NCBI GenBank assembly: GCA_013003555.1
Contig: JABDIV010000103.1
Coordinates: forward strand, 1-38,986
Origin: Flavobacteriaceae bacterium
Lineage (GTDB): Bacteria; Bacteroidota; Bacteroidia; Flavobacteriales; Flavobacteriaceae
Direction: 5' to 3'
DNA length: 38,986 bases
Part shown: positions 1 through 7,209 of the stretch, piece by piece
Numbering within the stretch: the stretch's first letter is position 1
How the letters are laid out: the number at the start of each line of letters is the position of its first letter
The notes under the pieces: model-generated
Database searches by the model: none
What the model was told of the DNA's origin: nothing
Seen by the model: the letters and a program-made list of their open reading frames with translations, nothing else
Position numbers and translations under genes: made by a program

Positions 1-2
1 AA

Positions 3-161
3 TTATTGAAATATGAGAAGTATATGTTCATAACCAAAACCCGGCCTTATGATGGCTCAAATGCCTTTAATATCCTGGTGCAACGTGTGGAAGGCCTGAT
101 CTCAAAAGAGAATGCCGAGTGGATGCAGTATATGAGTAAGGATGAAAGTCAGCAAAACTAG
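3..161 (+). CDS. C-terminal end of an unknown protein (5' truncated)
   Basis: One frame is open from the left edge to a TAG at 159-161 and gives about 52 residues, ending KDESQQN. The segment is mixed in composition, with an aromatic stretch near its start (KYEKYMF) and a likely amphipathic helix before the stop. I do not recognise the family. Only 2 nt separate its stop from the convergent stop of the TIR protein, with no room for a terminator. The good codon usage and close packing suggest a real gene that began outside the window. It could belong with the TIR/FecR module, but the opposite orientation gives no operon evidence for that. Confidence 0.55.
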   Translation, partial: LLKYEKYMFITKTRPYDGSNAFNILVQRVEGLISKENAEWMQYMSKDESQQN

Positions 162-163
162 AA

Positions 164-2428
164 TTACTTCTTTTTCTTTTTTGATTGTTTACTTTTCTTC
201 TTCTTCTTCTTCTTCTTCTTCTTCGAACCTTTTTTAGATGTCTTATGGTGTCGCTTTGTTGCTTTCTTTTCCGATCGCTTTCTTTTTTTCTTCTTTTGCT
301 CTTTTTTGTTCTTTATTTTTTTAGCATATTTTTTTGACTTCTTTACTTTAGATTTTTTATTCTCTTTTTTGTTCGAACGCTTTTTAGATTTGCTTTTTTC
401 CGACTTAGTTTCCTTCCGTTTTTTCTTTTGCTCTGCAGTTTTTTCTGCTTTCTTTACTTTTTTCTTCTTTTTCGAGGATTTTTTTGATTTCGAATCTTTC
501 TTTTGTTTTTTAATGGTCTCTTCTTTTTCCTTTTCCCTCTTTTTCTTTTTATCCTTCTTATTGTCTTCAATTGGTTTGATCTCTTGAGTACTTTTATCAG
601 AACCAACTTCTTCAACAGTATCTTGGACATCTGAGTCTACCTTCTTGGGCTTAGATAGAATAGGAGGTTCATTTACTTCCTCATGCAGTACATCTTCACT
701 TTCCGGTTTACTTAAGCCTGATTTTTGCTGCTGGATTTTGTCCAGCCTCTTCTTGAGCTTAGAAATGAAATCGGAATTGGAATTTTCATCCAGTTCAATA
801 ATGTTTTTATCATTATAAACATCGGGTACAATTTCTAAATCAAAAGTGAAAGGATAAATATAAATCAAGTCGGTTTCCGCCCTTCCGTCTGCAAAACTCA
901 TCTCTTTTTTACAATAAATGGATTCAAAATAATCTTTGGTCAGAATCGGAACAAACATTGTTGAGTTAACAATTGCATTCTTATACTTGTGAACAAATGG
1001 AGTGCCTTCTTCAATTTCTTCCTGATCAAAGAATACCTTTAGATTCTCTTTAGGTTTCTCAATTTTTTGTAATTGAATAAGTGGTTCATAAACCTTTTTT
1101 CTAACCCATGCTCTTTGTGCCCCTGAATAACTGATAAAGACATCATATTTTTCTCCTCCTGGAACGATTCCGAGATCGATCAAAACTCCATGATATCGCC
1201 ATGCAAGTGCCGAGGATAAGAACATACCTAAAACAGGCAGACTTGGCCTGATGATTTCACCTCCAGAATCCAATGAATAAAAGGCGTAACCGATTAAGAA
1301 CAACATTATTACACCTGAAATGAAGGATATGCTAGCAATAAGCCAGGGACGCGTTTGAAGTTTCTTTTGAAACTTAAAAAGAAGCACAAATATTATTGTT
1401 ACTAACAAGGCGCAGATTAGTATGATTCCCCATTGCGTCAGTTGATTATCAAATGGTTGTTTGGCTAATTTGTTGTCATTTAGCTGATCCCAAACGGCCC
1501 AGCCTAAAAGATGCGATCCGGGAATTTCATAGTAATCACAGATAGTCTGAGTTTCATCCCGTTCAAAGAAACCGATGATTACGATTTTATTCTGGAGATC
1601 AATAGATTTTTTGAAAGCGGAAAATTCATTGCTTGCAGATCCACCGCTGTCACCATTGTATTGGTAGGTGTGATCTTTTAAGCTTTCCAATACTCGGAAT
1701 GGAAGTACATGATTGGTTGGGTCATTTTCTGTGAAATTAATTGGGTTCTGCCTTCGAAAATCATTGGCCACCTGAACCGGAAGCGCTGGGATAATGGCTA
1801 TGCTGCCGGTTTGTTTTGGAATAGTTAAATAGGAATAGTAGCTAAGAACACATTTTTCATCTTCGATGATATCTGTATGAAAGCGACCACCTTCGAAATA
1901 GGTGTTATATAAATCCTGTGCCTGACTCTCGTCATGTATTTCAAATGGAGATTCATCATTTTGTTTAGGCATATCATAAACCCCATACACCATAATATCA
2001 TTGTTGTAAAGGGAATCTATGGCATTTTTAAGTTCTTGATGACCGGCCGGATTACTATCGAAAGAGGCGTCAACAACGATTAGAGGTAATTCATATTTCT
2101 CACCATTCTGTTCGTATTGATAATTCTGATAGATGACCATTGAATCGATCATATGAAGCAATTCAGCGGTCTTGAGTTTTAATTCAGCTTTGCTTAAGTT
2201 TCGATCATTATTTTTATCGTTAATATTGACAAAAAGAATACTTTCATCAAATCCTTCGACATATTCAGAATTAAAATGAAGAATTTTATAAACGTATAAA
2301 TCTATTGGAAGTAAAACACTTTTTACTGATATAACCGCCGAAAGAATTAAAAGTATGATAAAAGCGAAACCGTAAGAGATTATTCGATTTCGAGCAATTA
2401 TTTTTCTAAGTTTTGAAATAAACGGCAC
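164..2428 (-). CDS. Membrane-anchored CHASE2-like/TIR-domain protein with lysine-rich tail
   Basis: This 754-residue protein has a clear order of parts. A membrane segment at about 17-40 precedes an extracytoplasmic region (45-325) resembling CHASE2 sensors, with IVVDASFD and KIVIIGFFERDET motifs. Three more membrane segments follow (about 332-352, 362-384, 395-411). A cytoplasmic TIR domain begins at KYDVFISYS (428-435). Its CKKEM motif puts Glu509 where NAD-cleaving TIR enzymes have their catalytic glutamate. Residues 622-754 are mostly lysine, including ten in a row, and may bind nucleic acid or acidic lipid. The start is GTG, 5 nt after the upstream FecR-like gene, so the two are probably translated from one message. 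Known family facts: CHASE2 senses periplasmic signals and TIR domains bind or cleave NAD. That this protein turns an envelope signal into NAD cleavage or TIR assembly is inference. Confidence 0.85.
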   Translation of the reverse strand: MPFISKLRKIIARNRIISYGFAFIILLILSAVISVKSVLLPIDLYVYKILHFNSEYVEGFDESILFVNINDKNNDRNLSKAELKLKTAELLHMIDSMVIYQNYQYEQNGEKYELPLIVVDASFDSNPAGHQELKNAIDSLYNNDIMVYGVYDMPKQNDESPFEIHDESQAQDLYNTYFEGGRFHTDIIEDEKCVLSYYSYLTIPKQTGSIAIIPALPVQVANDFRRQNPINFTENDPTNHVLPFRVLESLKDHTYQYNGDSGGSASNEFSAFKKSIDLQNKIVIIGFFERDETQTICDYYEIPGSHLLGWAVWDQLNDNKLAKQPFDNQLTQWGIILICALLVTIIFVLLFKFQKKLQTRPWLIASISFISGVIMLFLIGYAFYSLDSGGEIIRPSLPVLGMFLSSALAWRYHGVLIDLGIVPGGEKYDVFISYSGAQRAWVRKKVYEPLIQLQKIEKPKENLKVFFDQEEIEEGTPFVHKYKNAIVNSTMFVPILTKDYFESIYCKKEMSFADGRAETDLIYIYPFTFDLEIVPDVYNDKNIIELDENSNSDFISKLKKRLDKIQQQKSGLSKPESEDVLHEEVNEPPILSKPKKVDSDVQDTVEEVGSDKSTQEIKPIEDNKKDKKKKREKEKEETIKKQKKDSKSKKSSKKKKKVKKAEKTAEQKKKRKETKSEKSKSKKRSNKKENKKSKVKKSKKYAKKIKNKKEQKKKKRKRSEKKATKRHHKTSKKGSKKKKKKKKKKSKQSKKKKK
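197..223. repeat. Trinucleotide microsatellite, nine CTT (AAG) units
   Basis: Nine uninterrupted CTT units on the plus strand encode nine of the ten consecutive lysines near the end of the TIR protein. Because the unit is three bases, slippage would change the length of the lysine run without breaking the frame. Confidence 0.9.
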
Positions 2429-2433
2429 AATCC

Positions 2434-3618
2434 TTAATACTTTTCAATTTCTTTTTTAAGGTTTTTGGCATCCCTGCGATAAATAGCGGGATTCTCTGTC
2501 AAGGTCTCGAGGCATCCCTTTAATTTTAGCTTTACGGTATAAGCCCATGCCATATATTCCTTGGCAGAAACGAGTTCATTCCCATATGCCCTGGCAAGAT
2601 CATTATCAACCTTTGAAAAGACATCGAATTTATCCTGGGTACTCATATTTTCCATTTTTGCAAATTCAATTGCCGCCTCTAACCAGGACTCCCGGCTTTT
2701 CAATTTATTGGTAATAAAATAGCCTTCCGCAAGTATTAACGCTGCTTGGATAAATCGTGTACGATCAATCTCTCCTTTTTCAATTGCCTCCGTATAACCA
2801 GATAAACCCAATGAATCTTTTCCCTGGTTCATGAATTTGTATGCAGATCTTGATATTGGCCCACTGTTATTAAGAAACCTCTTTTGAATTTTAAGTTGCT
2901 GTTTAAAGAATTTTACAATTTCGTCATCGGTATTTAAAACGGTGCTTACATCATTCTCGTTATTAAATGGATCTAAGGGATTCTTAAGGCTTAACGAAGT
3001 AGATTCTGTTATATATAATAAGCGATTATTAATACTGTCTGACTGAACCTGTTCATTAAGGTCTACGCGCTTTCTCCTGTTTACCGAAACCTTCCCGCGT
3101 AATAATCTATACATTATTTCATTTCCTTTGAACTCAACGGAAAACTTGGTTAATTTTGTCTTTAAAGTCTTGGTTTTACCGGAATTGGTCGCTGTAGCCC
3201 TTCCGGTAAGGGTAGTATTTATTTCCTTAATAGATTTTCCATCCGAACCTCTCCCAACGGCATGTATATTTTCACCGTTTTTTGTAACGGTATAGATTTC
3301 TTTAAATTGACCGATTATCGAGTCCTTACTTTTATTTGAAGATTCAAGGACAATAATGGTCCTTCGTGGGACATCTAAAACTGATCCCGATTTGATGCGA
3401 TCACCTTTTTTTAAAATTCTTCTACTCGAATTACCATCTGGATCAGCCATCCAAATTCTAACCGATTCTTCAGATGTTCCATTTAAATATAAATTGGTGA
3501 CTTCTCCCCAGCCTTCAACAGATTTTTCATTCGATTGACTAAAAACATGGATGCTTAAAACCCATATCAATAGGAATGAAACTGATCTGATATGTAATGC
3601 TGATTGGTTGGTCTTCAT
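2434..3618 (-). CDS. Secreted FecR-domain protein, partner of the CHASE2-TIR protein
   Basis: The chosen ATG gives 394 residues. The longer reading starts with a TTG at 3627, and another ATG lies at 3624. A signal peptide with the core SFLLIWVLSIHVFS ends near an FSQS site, so the protein should act in the periplasm. The first half looks like a FecR domain: a beta-rich stretch with ILKKGDRIKSGSVLDVP and later a basic segment with KGNEIMYRLLRGKVSV. The second half is helical and may be TPR-like (AALILAEGYFITNKLKSRESW, split here only as a description of character). It lies 5 nt upstream of the CHASE2-TIR gene on the same strand. FecR-type proteins are known beside CHASE2 sensors in other bacteria, so this one may be the ligand-binding or gating partner. 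The interaction is inferred. Confidence 0.8.
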   Translation of the reverse strand: MKTNQSALHIRSVSFLLIWVLSIHVFSQSNEKSVEGWGEVTNLYLNGTSEESVRIWMADPDGNSSRRILKKGDRIKSGSVLDVPRRTIIVLESSNKSKDSIIGQFKEIYTVTKNGENIHAVGRGSDGKSIKEINTTLTGRATATNSGKTKTLKTKLTKFSVEFKGNEIMYRLLRGKVSVNRRKRVDLNEQVQSDSINNRLLYITESTSLSLKNPLDPFNNENDVSTVLNTDDEIVKFFKQQLKIQKRFLNNSGPISRSAYKFMNQGKDSLGLSGYTEAIEKGEIDRTRFIQAALILAEGYFITNKLKSRESWLEAAIEFAKMENMSTQDKFDVFSKVDNDLARAYGNELVSAKEYMAWAYTVKLKLKGCLETLTENPAIYRRDAKNLKKEIEKY

Positions 3619-3834
3619 GATCATCAAATTGATCGTACATCAATTAAAGATAGGTATTTTGTAAGAAAACGATTATTATAACGGACAGATGGTCTTTTGT
3701 CGGGGTTAAAACGCAATTATATCAACCTCATGTAGATGGATTATGATTTTATAAAAAGGTAATTCGTTTGACTTTTTTCTTGTTTAACTTTTTAGTACTT
3801 TTAAGGAAACATTAATCGTATTAAATAAATTAAC

Positions 3835-4164
3835 ATGGGAAAATTTGAAATCAAAACTGATAAAGCCGGAAAATTCCGATTTAGCTTAAAAGCAAATAAT
3901 GGCCAGGTGATCTTATCAAGCCAGGGCTATGCCTCTCGTTCAGGCTGTGAAAATGGTGTCGAGTCCGTGCGGAAAAACTCAAAAAGTGATGATATGTTTG
4001 ATCGTTGCACCGCTAAGAATGGCAGTCCGTATTTCTGTCTGAAATCGACAAATGGCCAGGTGATAGGCAACAGTGAAATGTACTCTTCAAAATCCGCTAT
4101 GGAAAACGGGATAGCCTCGGTAAAGAAAAATGCACCAAAGGCATCAGTTGTTGACAATTCCTGA
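3835..4164 (+). CDS. YegP-type (DUF1508/UPF0339) protein with two repeats
   Basis: This 109-residue protein is made of two copies of the DUF1508 unit. The first runs from about 4 to 50, with FRFSLKANNGQVILSSQGY and a following ENGVESVRKN. The second runs from about 55 to 100, with YFCLKSTNGQVIGNSEMY and ENGIASVKKN. The length and two-unit layout match the usual family size. There is no signal peptide, so it is likely cytoplasmic. The biochemical role of the family is poorly known, and I assign none. It is a single-gene unit: the FecR/TIR genes are divergent, and a strong hairpin terminator follows 20 nt after the stop. Confidence 0.85.
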   Translation: MGKFEIKTDKAGKFRFSLKANNGQVILSSQGYASRSGCENGVESVRKNSKSDDMFDRCTAKNGSPYFCLKSTNGQVIGNSEMYSSKSAMENGIASVKKNAPKASVVDNS

Positions 4165-4183
4165 GGAACGAATTCAATAAAAT

Positions 4184-4213
4184 AAAAAAGCTTCGGATTT
4201 CCGAAGCTTTTTT
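4184..4213. terminator. Bidirectional intrinsic terminator
   Basis: A run of A, the 7-bp stem GCTTCGG/CCGAAGC with loop ATTT, then a run of T form a symmetric hairpin. It lies between the convergent YegP-type gene and the repeat lipoprotein and can stop transcription from both sides. Confidence 0.9.
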
Positions 4214-4233
4214 ATTGTCTTAAAACAGCGCTT

Positions 4234-4638
4234 TTACATGCTGTCTTTAACTTTTTCTGCGGCTTTTTCTAATTCGCTGGCAGCTTTCTCCTTGGCATCA
4301 CCTGCGACCTTCTTGGCATCATCAACCATACCTTCGGCTGCTTCCTTGGCATCTCCAACAGCACCTTCAACTGCTTCAGTGGCATCTTCAACTGCACCTT
4401 CAACTGCTTCAGCGGCATCTTCAACAGCACCTTCAGCCGCTTCAGTAGCAGATTCAACAGCACCTTCAGCCGCTTCCGATAAGTCTTCGGCTGCTTCACT
4501 TGCAGCATCAGTAGCCTCACCAGCTGCATTTTCTACGGCATCTCCTGCCTCTTGAGCTTCCTTACTGCACGATTCGCATGACGTGATTGAAACACATAAT
4601 GCAAGAGCTAAAAAAGCATTAAAAACTAATTTTTTCAT
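4234..4638 (-). CDS. Small lipoprotein with 11-residue LEA-like repeats
   Basis: The ATG at 4638 gives 134 residues. A longer frame to 4671 would place 11 residues ahead of the signal peptide and is unlikely. The leader MKKLVFNAFLALALC and the lipobox SITSC indicate processing by signal peptidase II, with Cys21 lipidated. The mature part is almost only Ala, Glu, Asp, Val, Gly and Lys. Residues 55-109 hold five 11-residue units of the type EAAEGAVEDAT, followed by more helix to the C-terminus. The 11-residue period resembles group 3 LEA proteins and other amphipathic helices that protect or coat membranes. A structural or stress role in the periplasm is inference. It could also be a low-complexity envelope spacer. 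Confidence 0.8.
   Translation of the reverse strand: MKKLVFNAFLALALCVSITSCESCSKEAQEAGDAVENAAGEATDAASEAAEDLSEAAEGAVESATEAAEGAVEDAAEAVEGAVEDATEAVEGAVGDAKEAAEGMVDDAKKVAGDAKEKAASELEKAAEKVKDSM
4312..4476. repeat. Five tandem 33-bp repeats inside the lipoprotein gene
   Basis: The five 11-residue units at lipoprotein residues 55-109 are encoded by imperfect 33-bp tandem repeats, visible on the plus strand as recurring CACCTTCAACTGCTTCAG-type blocks. Unequal exchange could change the copy number without shifting the frame. Confidence 0.85.
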
Positions 4639-4742
4639 TTTTAGTGATTTAAACGTTAATTTATGTTGCAATTAAACACATCTTGAACTATTCCACAAAG
4701 TTTTTTTTAACATTTTTTAACAATCCAAGTGGTTTACTACGA

Positions 4743-5975
4743 CTATTTACGTAAATAGTCCATGATCTGGACTACGGCTCCCTGGTTTTTCTTTATAAAT
4801 CTTTTATTATTATTTCCTGAAGATAACCGGAAATCGGCATTATTGATGAGCTGATTCAATCGATCATTTAACTCTTGTTGATTTGCCACAGCAAACATGC
4901 CGTCGTTTTTGATCATGTTTTTGGCCTCTGGAAATTTTTGGTAATTCGACCCGATGAGTATGGGAACACCGAAAACTGCCGGTTCAAGCGTATTGTGCAG
5001 CCCCGTGGTTCCTATGGCCCCGCCTACATAAGCAATACTTGCATATGAATAGACTTTAGATAGCAAGCCTATTGTATCTAGAATAAGAACTTTGAATTCT
5101 TTGAGCTCCGAATCTTCACATTCACTGTATTGAATAACAGAAGGCAAGATAGAAGCCTTTAATTTTTGAATCTCATGGGATTTAATATTATGGGGAGCAA
5201 TAACATATTTGGTAGGTGTTTTATCATTATTGATGTATTCAATTAACAGCTTTTCCCCTTCCGGCCAAGTACTTCCGGCTACTACACAAAGGGAGTCATT
5301 AAGAAAATCATCCATAAACGAAATCGTATTGTTCACTTTAAGTTGATTGCCAACCCTGTCGAATCGTGTGTCTCCCGAGATACTTACCCGATCAATTCCA
5401 TGCTCCTTTAATAAGGTTTCAGATTGTTCATCCTGAACAAAAATCCAGTCGAATGCCCTAAGGCTTTGCCTCATCCATTTACCAATTGGTTTAAAAAACG
5501 ATTGATCAGGCCTGAACAGGGCCGAAATGAGAACTGCTTTTATATCTCTTTTGTTTATTTCCGATAAATAATTAGGCCAGATCTCATATTTAACAAAAAT
5601 GACCAGTTCGGGATGAACAAGATCAAGAAATCGTCGGGCATTCGCTTTAGTGTCCAGGGGCAGGTAAACAACAAGATCGGCTAAGTCACAATTTTTACGG
5701 ACTTCATAGCCCGATGGTGAGAAAAAACTCAATATGATTTTATGATCAGGGTGATCATTCTTTATAGCTTCGAAAACCGGCAGTCCTTGCTCGTATTCAC
5801 CTAAGGAAGCACAATGGAACCAAATGGTTTTATCGGTTGATCCAATTTGCGAATTCAGTTTGTTGAAGGTCAGTCCTCGGCCCTTAACCCCTAAGGCAAT
5901 TTTGTGATTGAACTGGGCAATTAGTCTAAGATGAAAATCGACTATATAGGTGAGTATGTTATAGAGAATTTGCAA
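4743..5975 (-). CDS. waaA: 3-deoxy-D-manno-octulosonic acid (Kdo) transferase
   Basis: The 410-residue protein belongs to the WaaA/KdtA glycosyltransferases, which add Kdo from CMP-Kdo to lipid A precursors at the inner face of the inner membrane. The N-terminal hydrophobic segment (about 1-25) fits a membrane anchor. IWFHCASLGEYEQ (51-63) is the family motif with the likely catalytic Glu60. Further matches are VFVKYEIWPN-like, SGDTRFDRV, AGSTWPEGE and the C-terminal AYVGGAIGTTGLHNTLEPA loop that binds the nucleotide sugar. The start is TTG at 5973-5975. No ATG lies near it, and family members begin with a similar LYNI segment, so TTG is preferred. It runs in the direction of the repeat lipoprotein, with about 100 nt between them. 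Confidence 0.93.
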   Translation of the reverse strand: MQILYNILTYIVDFHLRLIAQFNHKIALGVKGRGLTFNKLNSQIGSTDKTIWFHCASLGEYEQGLPVFEAIKNDHPDHKIILSFFSPSGYEVRKNCDLADLVVYLPLDTKANARRFLDLVHPELVIFVKYEIWPNYLSEINKRDIKAVLISALFRPDQSFFKPIGKWMRQSLRAFDWIFVQDEQSETLLKEHGIDRVSISGDTRFDRVGNQLKVNNTISFMDDFLNDSLCVVAGSTWPEGEKLLIEYINNDKTPTKYVIAPHNIKSHEIQKLKASILPSVIQYSECEDSELKEFKVLILDTIGLLSKVYSYASIAYVGGAIGTTGLHNTLEPAVFGVPILIGSNYQKFPEAKNMIKNDGMFAVANQQELNDRLNQLINNADFRLSSGNNNKRFIKKNQGAVVQIMDYLRK

Positions 5976-6054
5976 CGAATTTCCTTTCGTGCTAAAATAC
6001 GTTCTTTCCTTGAATCGATTCGTTAAAGACTTTGAATTTTTGTATTTTCGGCCT

Positions 6055-7209
6055 ATGAAAAAAATACAAATGGTCGACCTTAAAGGTCAGTATGCCGGGA
6101 TAAAAGAGGAGGTTGATTCTGCTGTTCTTGAGGTCATTGAATCCACAGCCTATATCAATGGGCCTAAGGTTCATGAATTTCAACGTGAACTGGAGTCTTA
6201 TCTGGATGTAAAGCATGTCATTCCATGTGCTAATGGAACCGATGCCTTGCAAATCGCTATGATGGGACTCGGATTAACCCCTGGTGATGAGGTTATAACG
6301 GCCGACTTTACCTTTGCGGCCACGGTAGAGGTAATCGCCTTACTCGGATTGACCCCAGTGCTGGTTGATGTCGATCCTGAAAATTTCAATATTGATGTTG
6401 ATGCCATTAAAAAGGCAATTACACCAAATACCAAAGCCATTGTTCCGGTTCATCTTTTTGGGATTTGTGCCAATATGGATGAAATCATGGAAATTGCTCG
6501 AGCACATGACTTATATGTGATTGAAGATAATGCTCAGGCCATTGGTGCTAACTATACCGATTCAAATGGAAACAAACGCAAAGCAGGAACCATTGGACAT
6601 GTTGGTGCCACCTCATTTTTTCCATCAAAGAACCTGGGATGCTATGGCGATGGTGGTGCCATTTTCACCAACGATGATAAATTGGCTCATACCATTCGCG
6701 GTATTGTGAATCACGGCATGTATGTACGCTACCATCATGATGTAGTTGGCGTCAATTCACGACTTGATTCTATCCAGGCTGCGATTTTATCTTCTAAATT
6801 AAAACGACTTGACCTGTACAATAGAGCAAGACAGGAAGCGGCGAAAAAATATAATGAGGCATTTCGTGGAGAAGAACATATTGTTACTCCGGTCACCAAG
6901 CCAGAGTGTTCTGGAATTTGCGACGATTGCGATTGCCATGTCTTTCACCAATACACCTTAAAGATCAAAAACGGGAAACGGGATGATCTGGCTAAACATT
7001 TAAATGAAAACGAAATTCCATGTGGTGTTTATTATCCTATTCCGTTGCATCGCCAAAAAGCATATGCCGATACGCGCTATAATGAAAATGATTTTACGGT
7101 AACCAATACGTTGGTTGAGGAGGTGATTTCTTTGCCCATGCATACAGAATTAGATGATGAACAAATCGAATTCATAACTTCTACTGTAAAGGCGTTTGTT
7201 AATGGATAA
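6055..7209 (+). CDS. DegT/DnrJ/EryC1-type PLP-dependent sugar aminotransferase
   Basis: The ATG at 6055 gives 384 residues starting MKKIQMVDLKGQY, the usual start of this family. The longer frame from 5989 has no family match. Motifs include the substrate-binding PCANGTDALQIAM, ITADFTFAATVEV, VIEDNAQAIGA (the Asp that holds the PLP pyridine nitrogen) and SFFPSKNLGCYGDGGA with the Schiff-base lysine. These enzymes move an amino group from glutamate to a keto-sugar nucleotide for LPS or other surface glycans. A WlbE/WbpE-like role is possible, but the substrate cannot be read from sequence. The gene overlaps galE by 8 nt and is divergent from waaA, which fits an envelope-sugar role. A four-cysteine segment lies at 6907-6936, just before CHVFHQYTL. 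Confidence 0.92.
   Translation: MKKIQMVDLKGQYAGIKEEVDSAVLEVIESTAYINGPKVHEFQRELESYLDVKHVIPCANGTDALQIAMMGLGLTPGDEVITADFTFAATVEVIALLGLTPVLVDVDPENFNIDVDAIKKAITPNTKAIVPVHLFGICANMDEIMEIARAHDLYVIEDNAQAIGANYTDSNGNKRKAGTIGHVGATSFFPSKNLGCYGDGGAIFTNDDKLAHTIRGIVNHGMYVRYHHDVVGVNSRLDSIQAAILSSKLKRLDLYNRARQEAAKKYNEAFRGEEHIVTPVTKPECSGICDDCDCHVFHQYTLKIKNGKRDDLAKHLNENEIPCGVYYPIPLHRQKAYADTRYNENDFTVTNTLVEEVISLPMHTELDDEQIEFITSTVKAFVNG

Noticed and set aside
306..587. Phe-rich open frame on the plus strand
   Set aside because: It is the antisense shadow of the lysine-rich tail of the TIR gene: AAA/AAG codons read as TTT/TTC in reverse.
164..3618. A known TIR defence system (Thoeris, TIR-STING or TIR-Argonaute)
   Set aside because: There is no ThsA-like, STING/CD-NTase or Argonaute gene nearby. 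The TIR is on a CHASE2 membrane protein, so I describe it as its own candidate.
3767..3803. Possible promoter for the YegP-type gene
   Set aside because: TTTG at 3767 and TACTTTTA at 3796 have a 25-nt spacer and the -7 box misses the last G, so it is too weak to annotate.
4312..4476. CRISPR array
   Set aside because: The repeats are contiguous coding 33-mers without spacers and encode the 11-residue protein units.
4238..4555. Ser/Ala-rich open frame opposite the repeat lipoprotein
   Set aside because: The low-complexity 33-bp repeats keep several frames open. The minus-strand frame has a signal peptide and lipobox, and this one has neither.
6043..6050. TATTTTCG just before the aminotransferase ATG as a -7 box
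   Set aside because: It ends 5 nt before the ATG, leaving almost no leader, misses one consensus base and has no -33 box.
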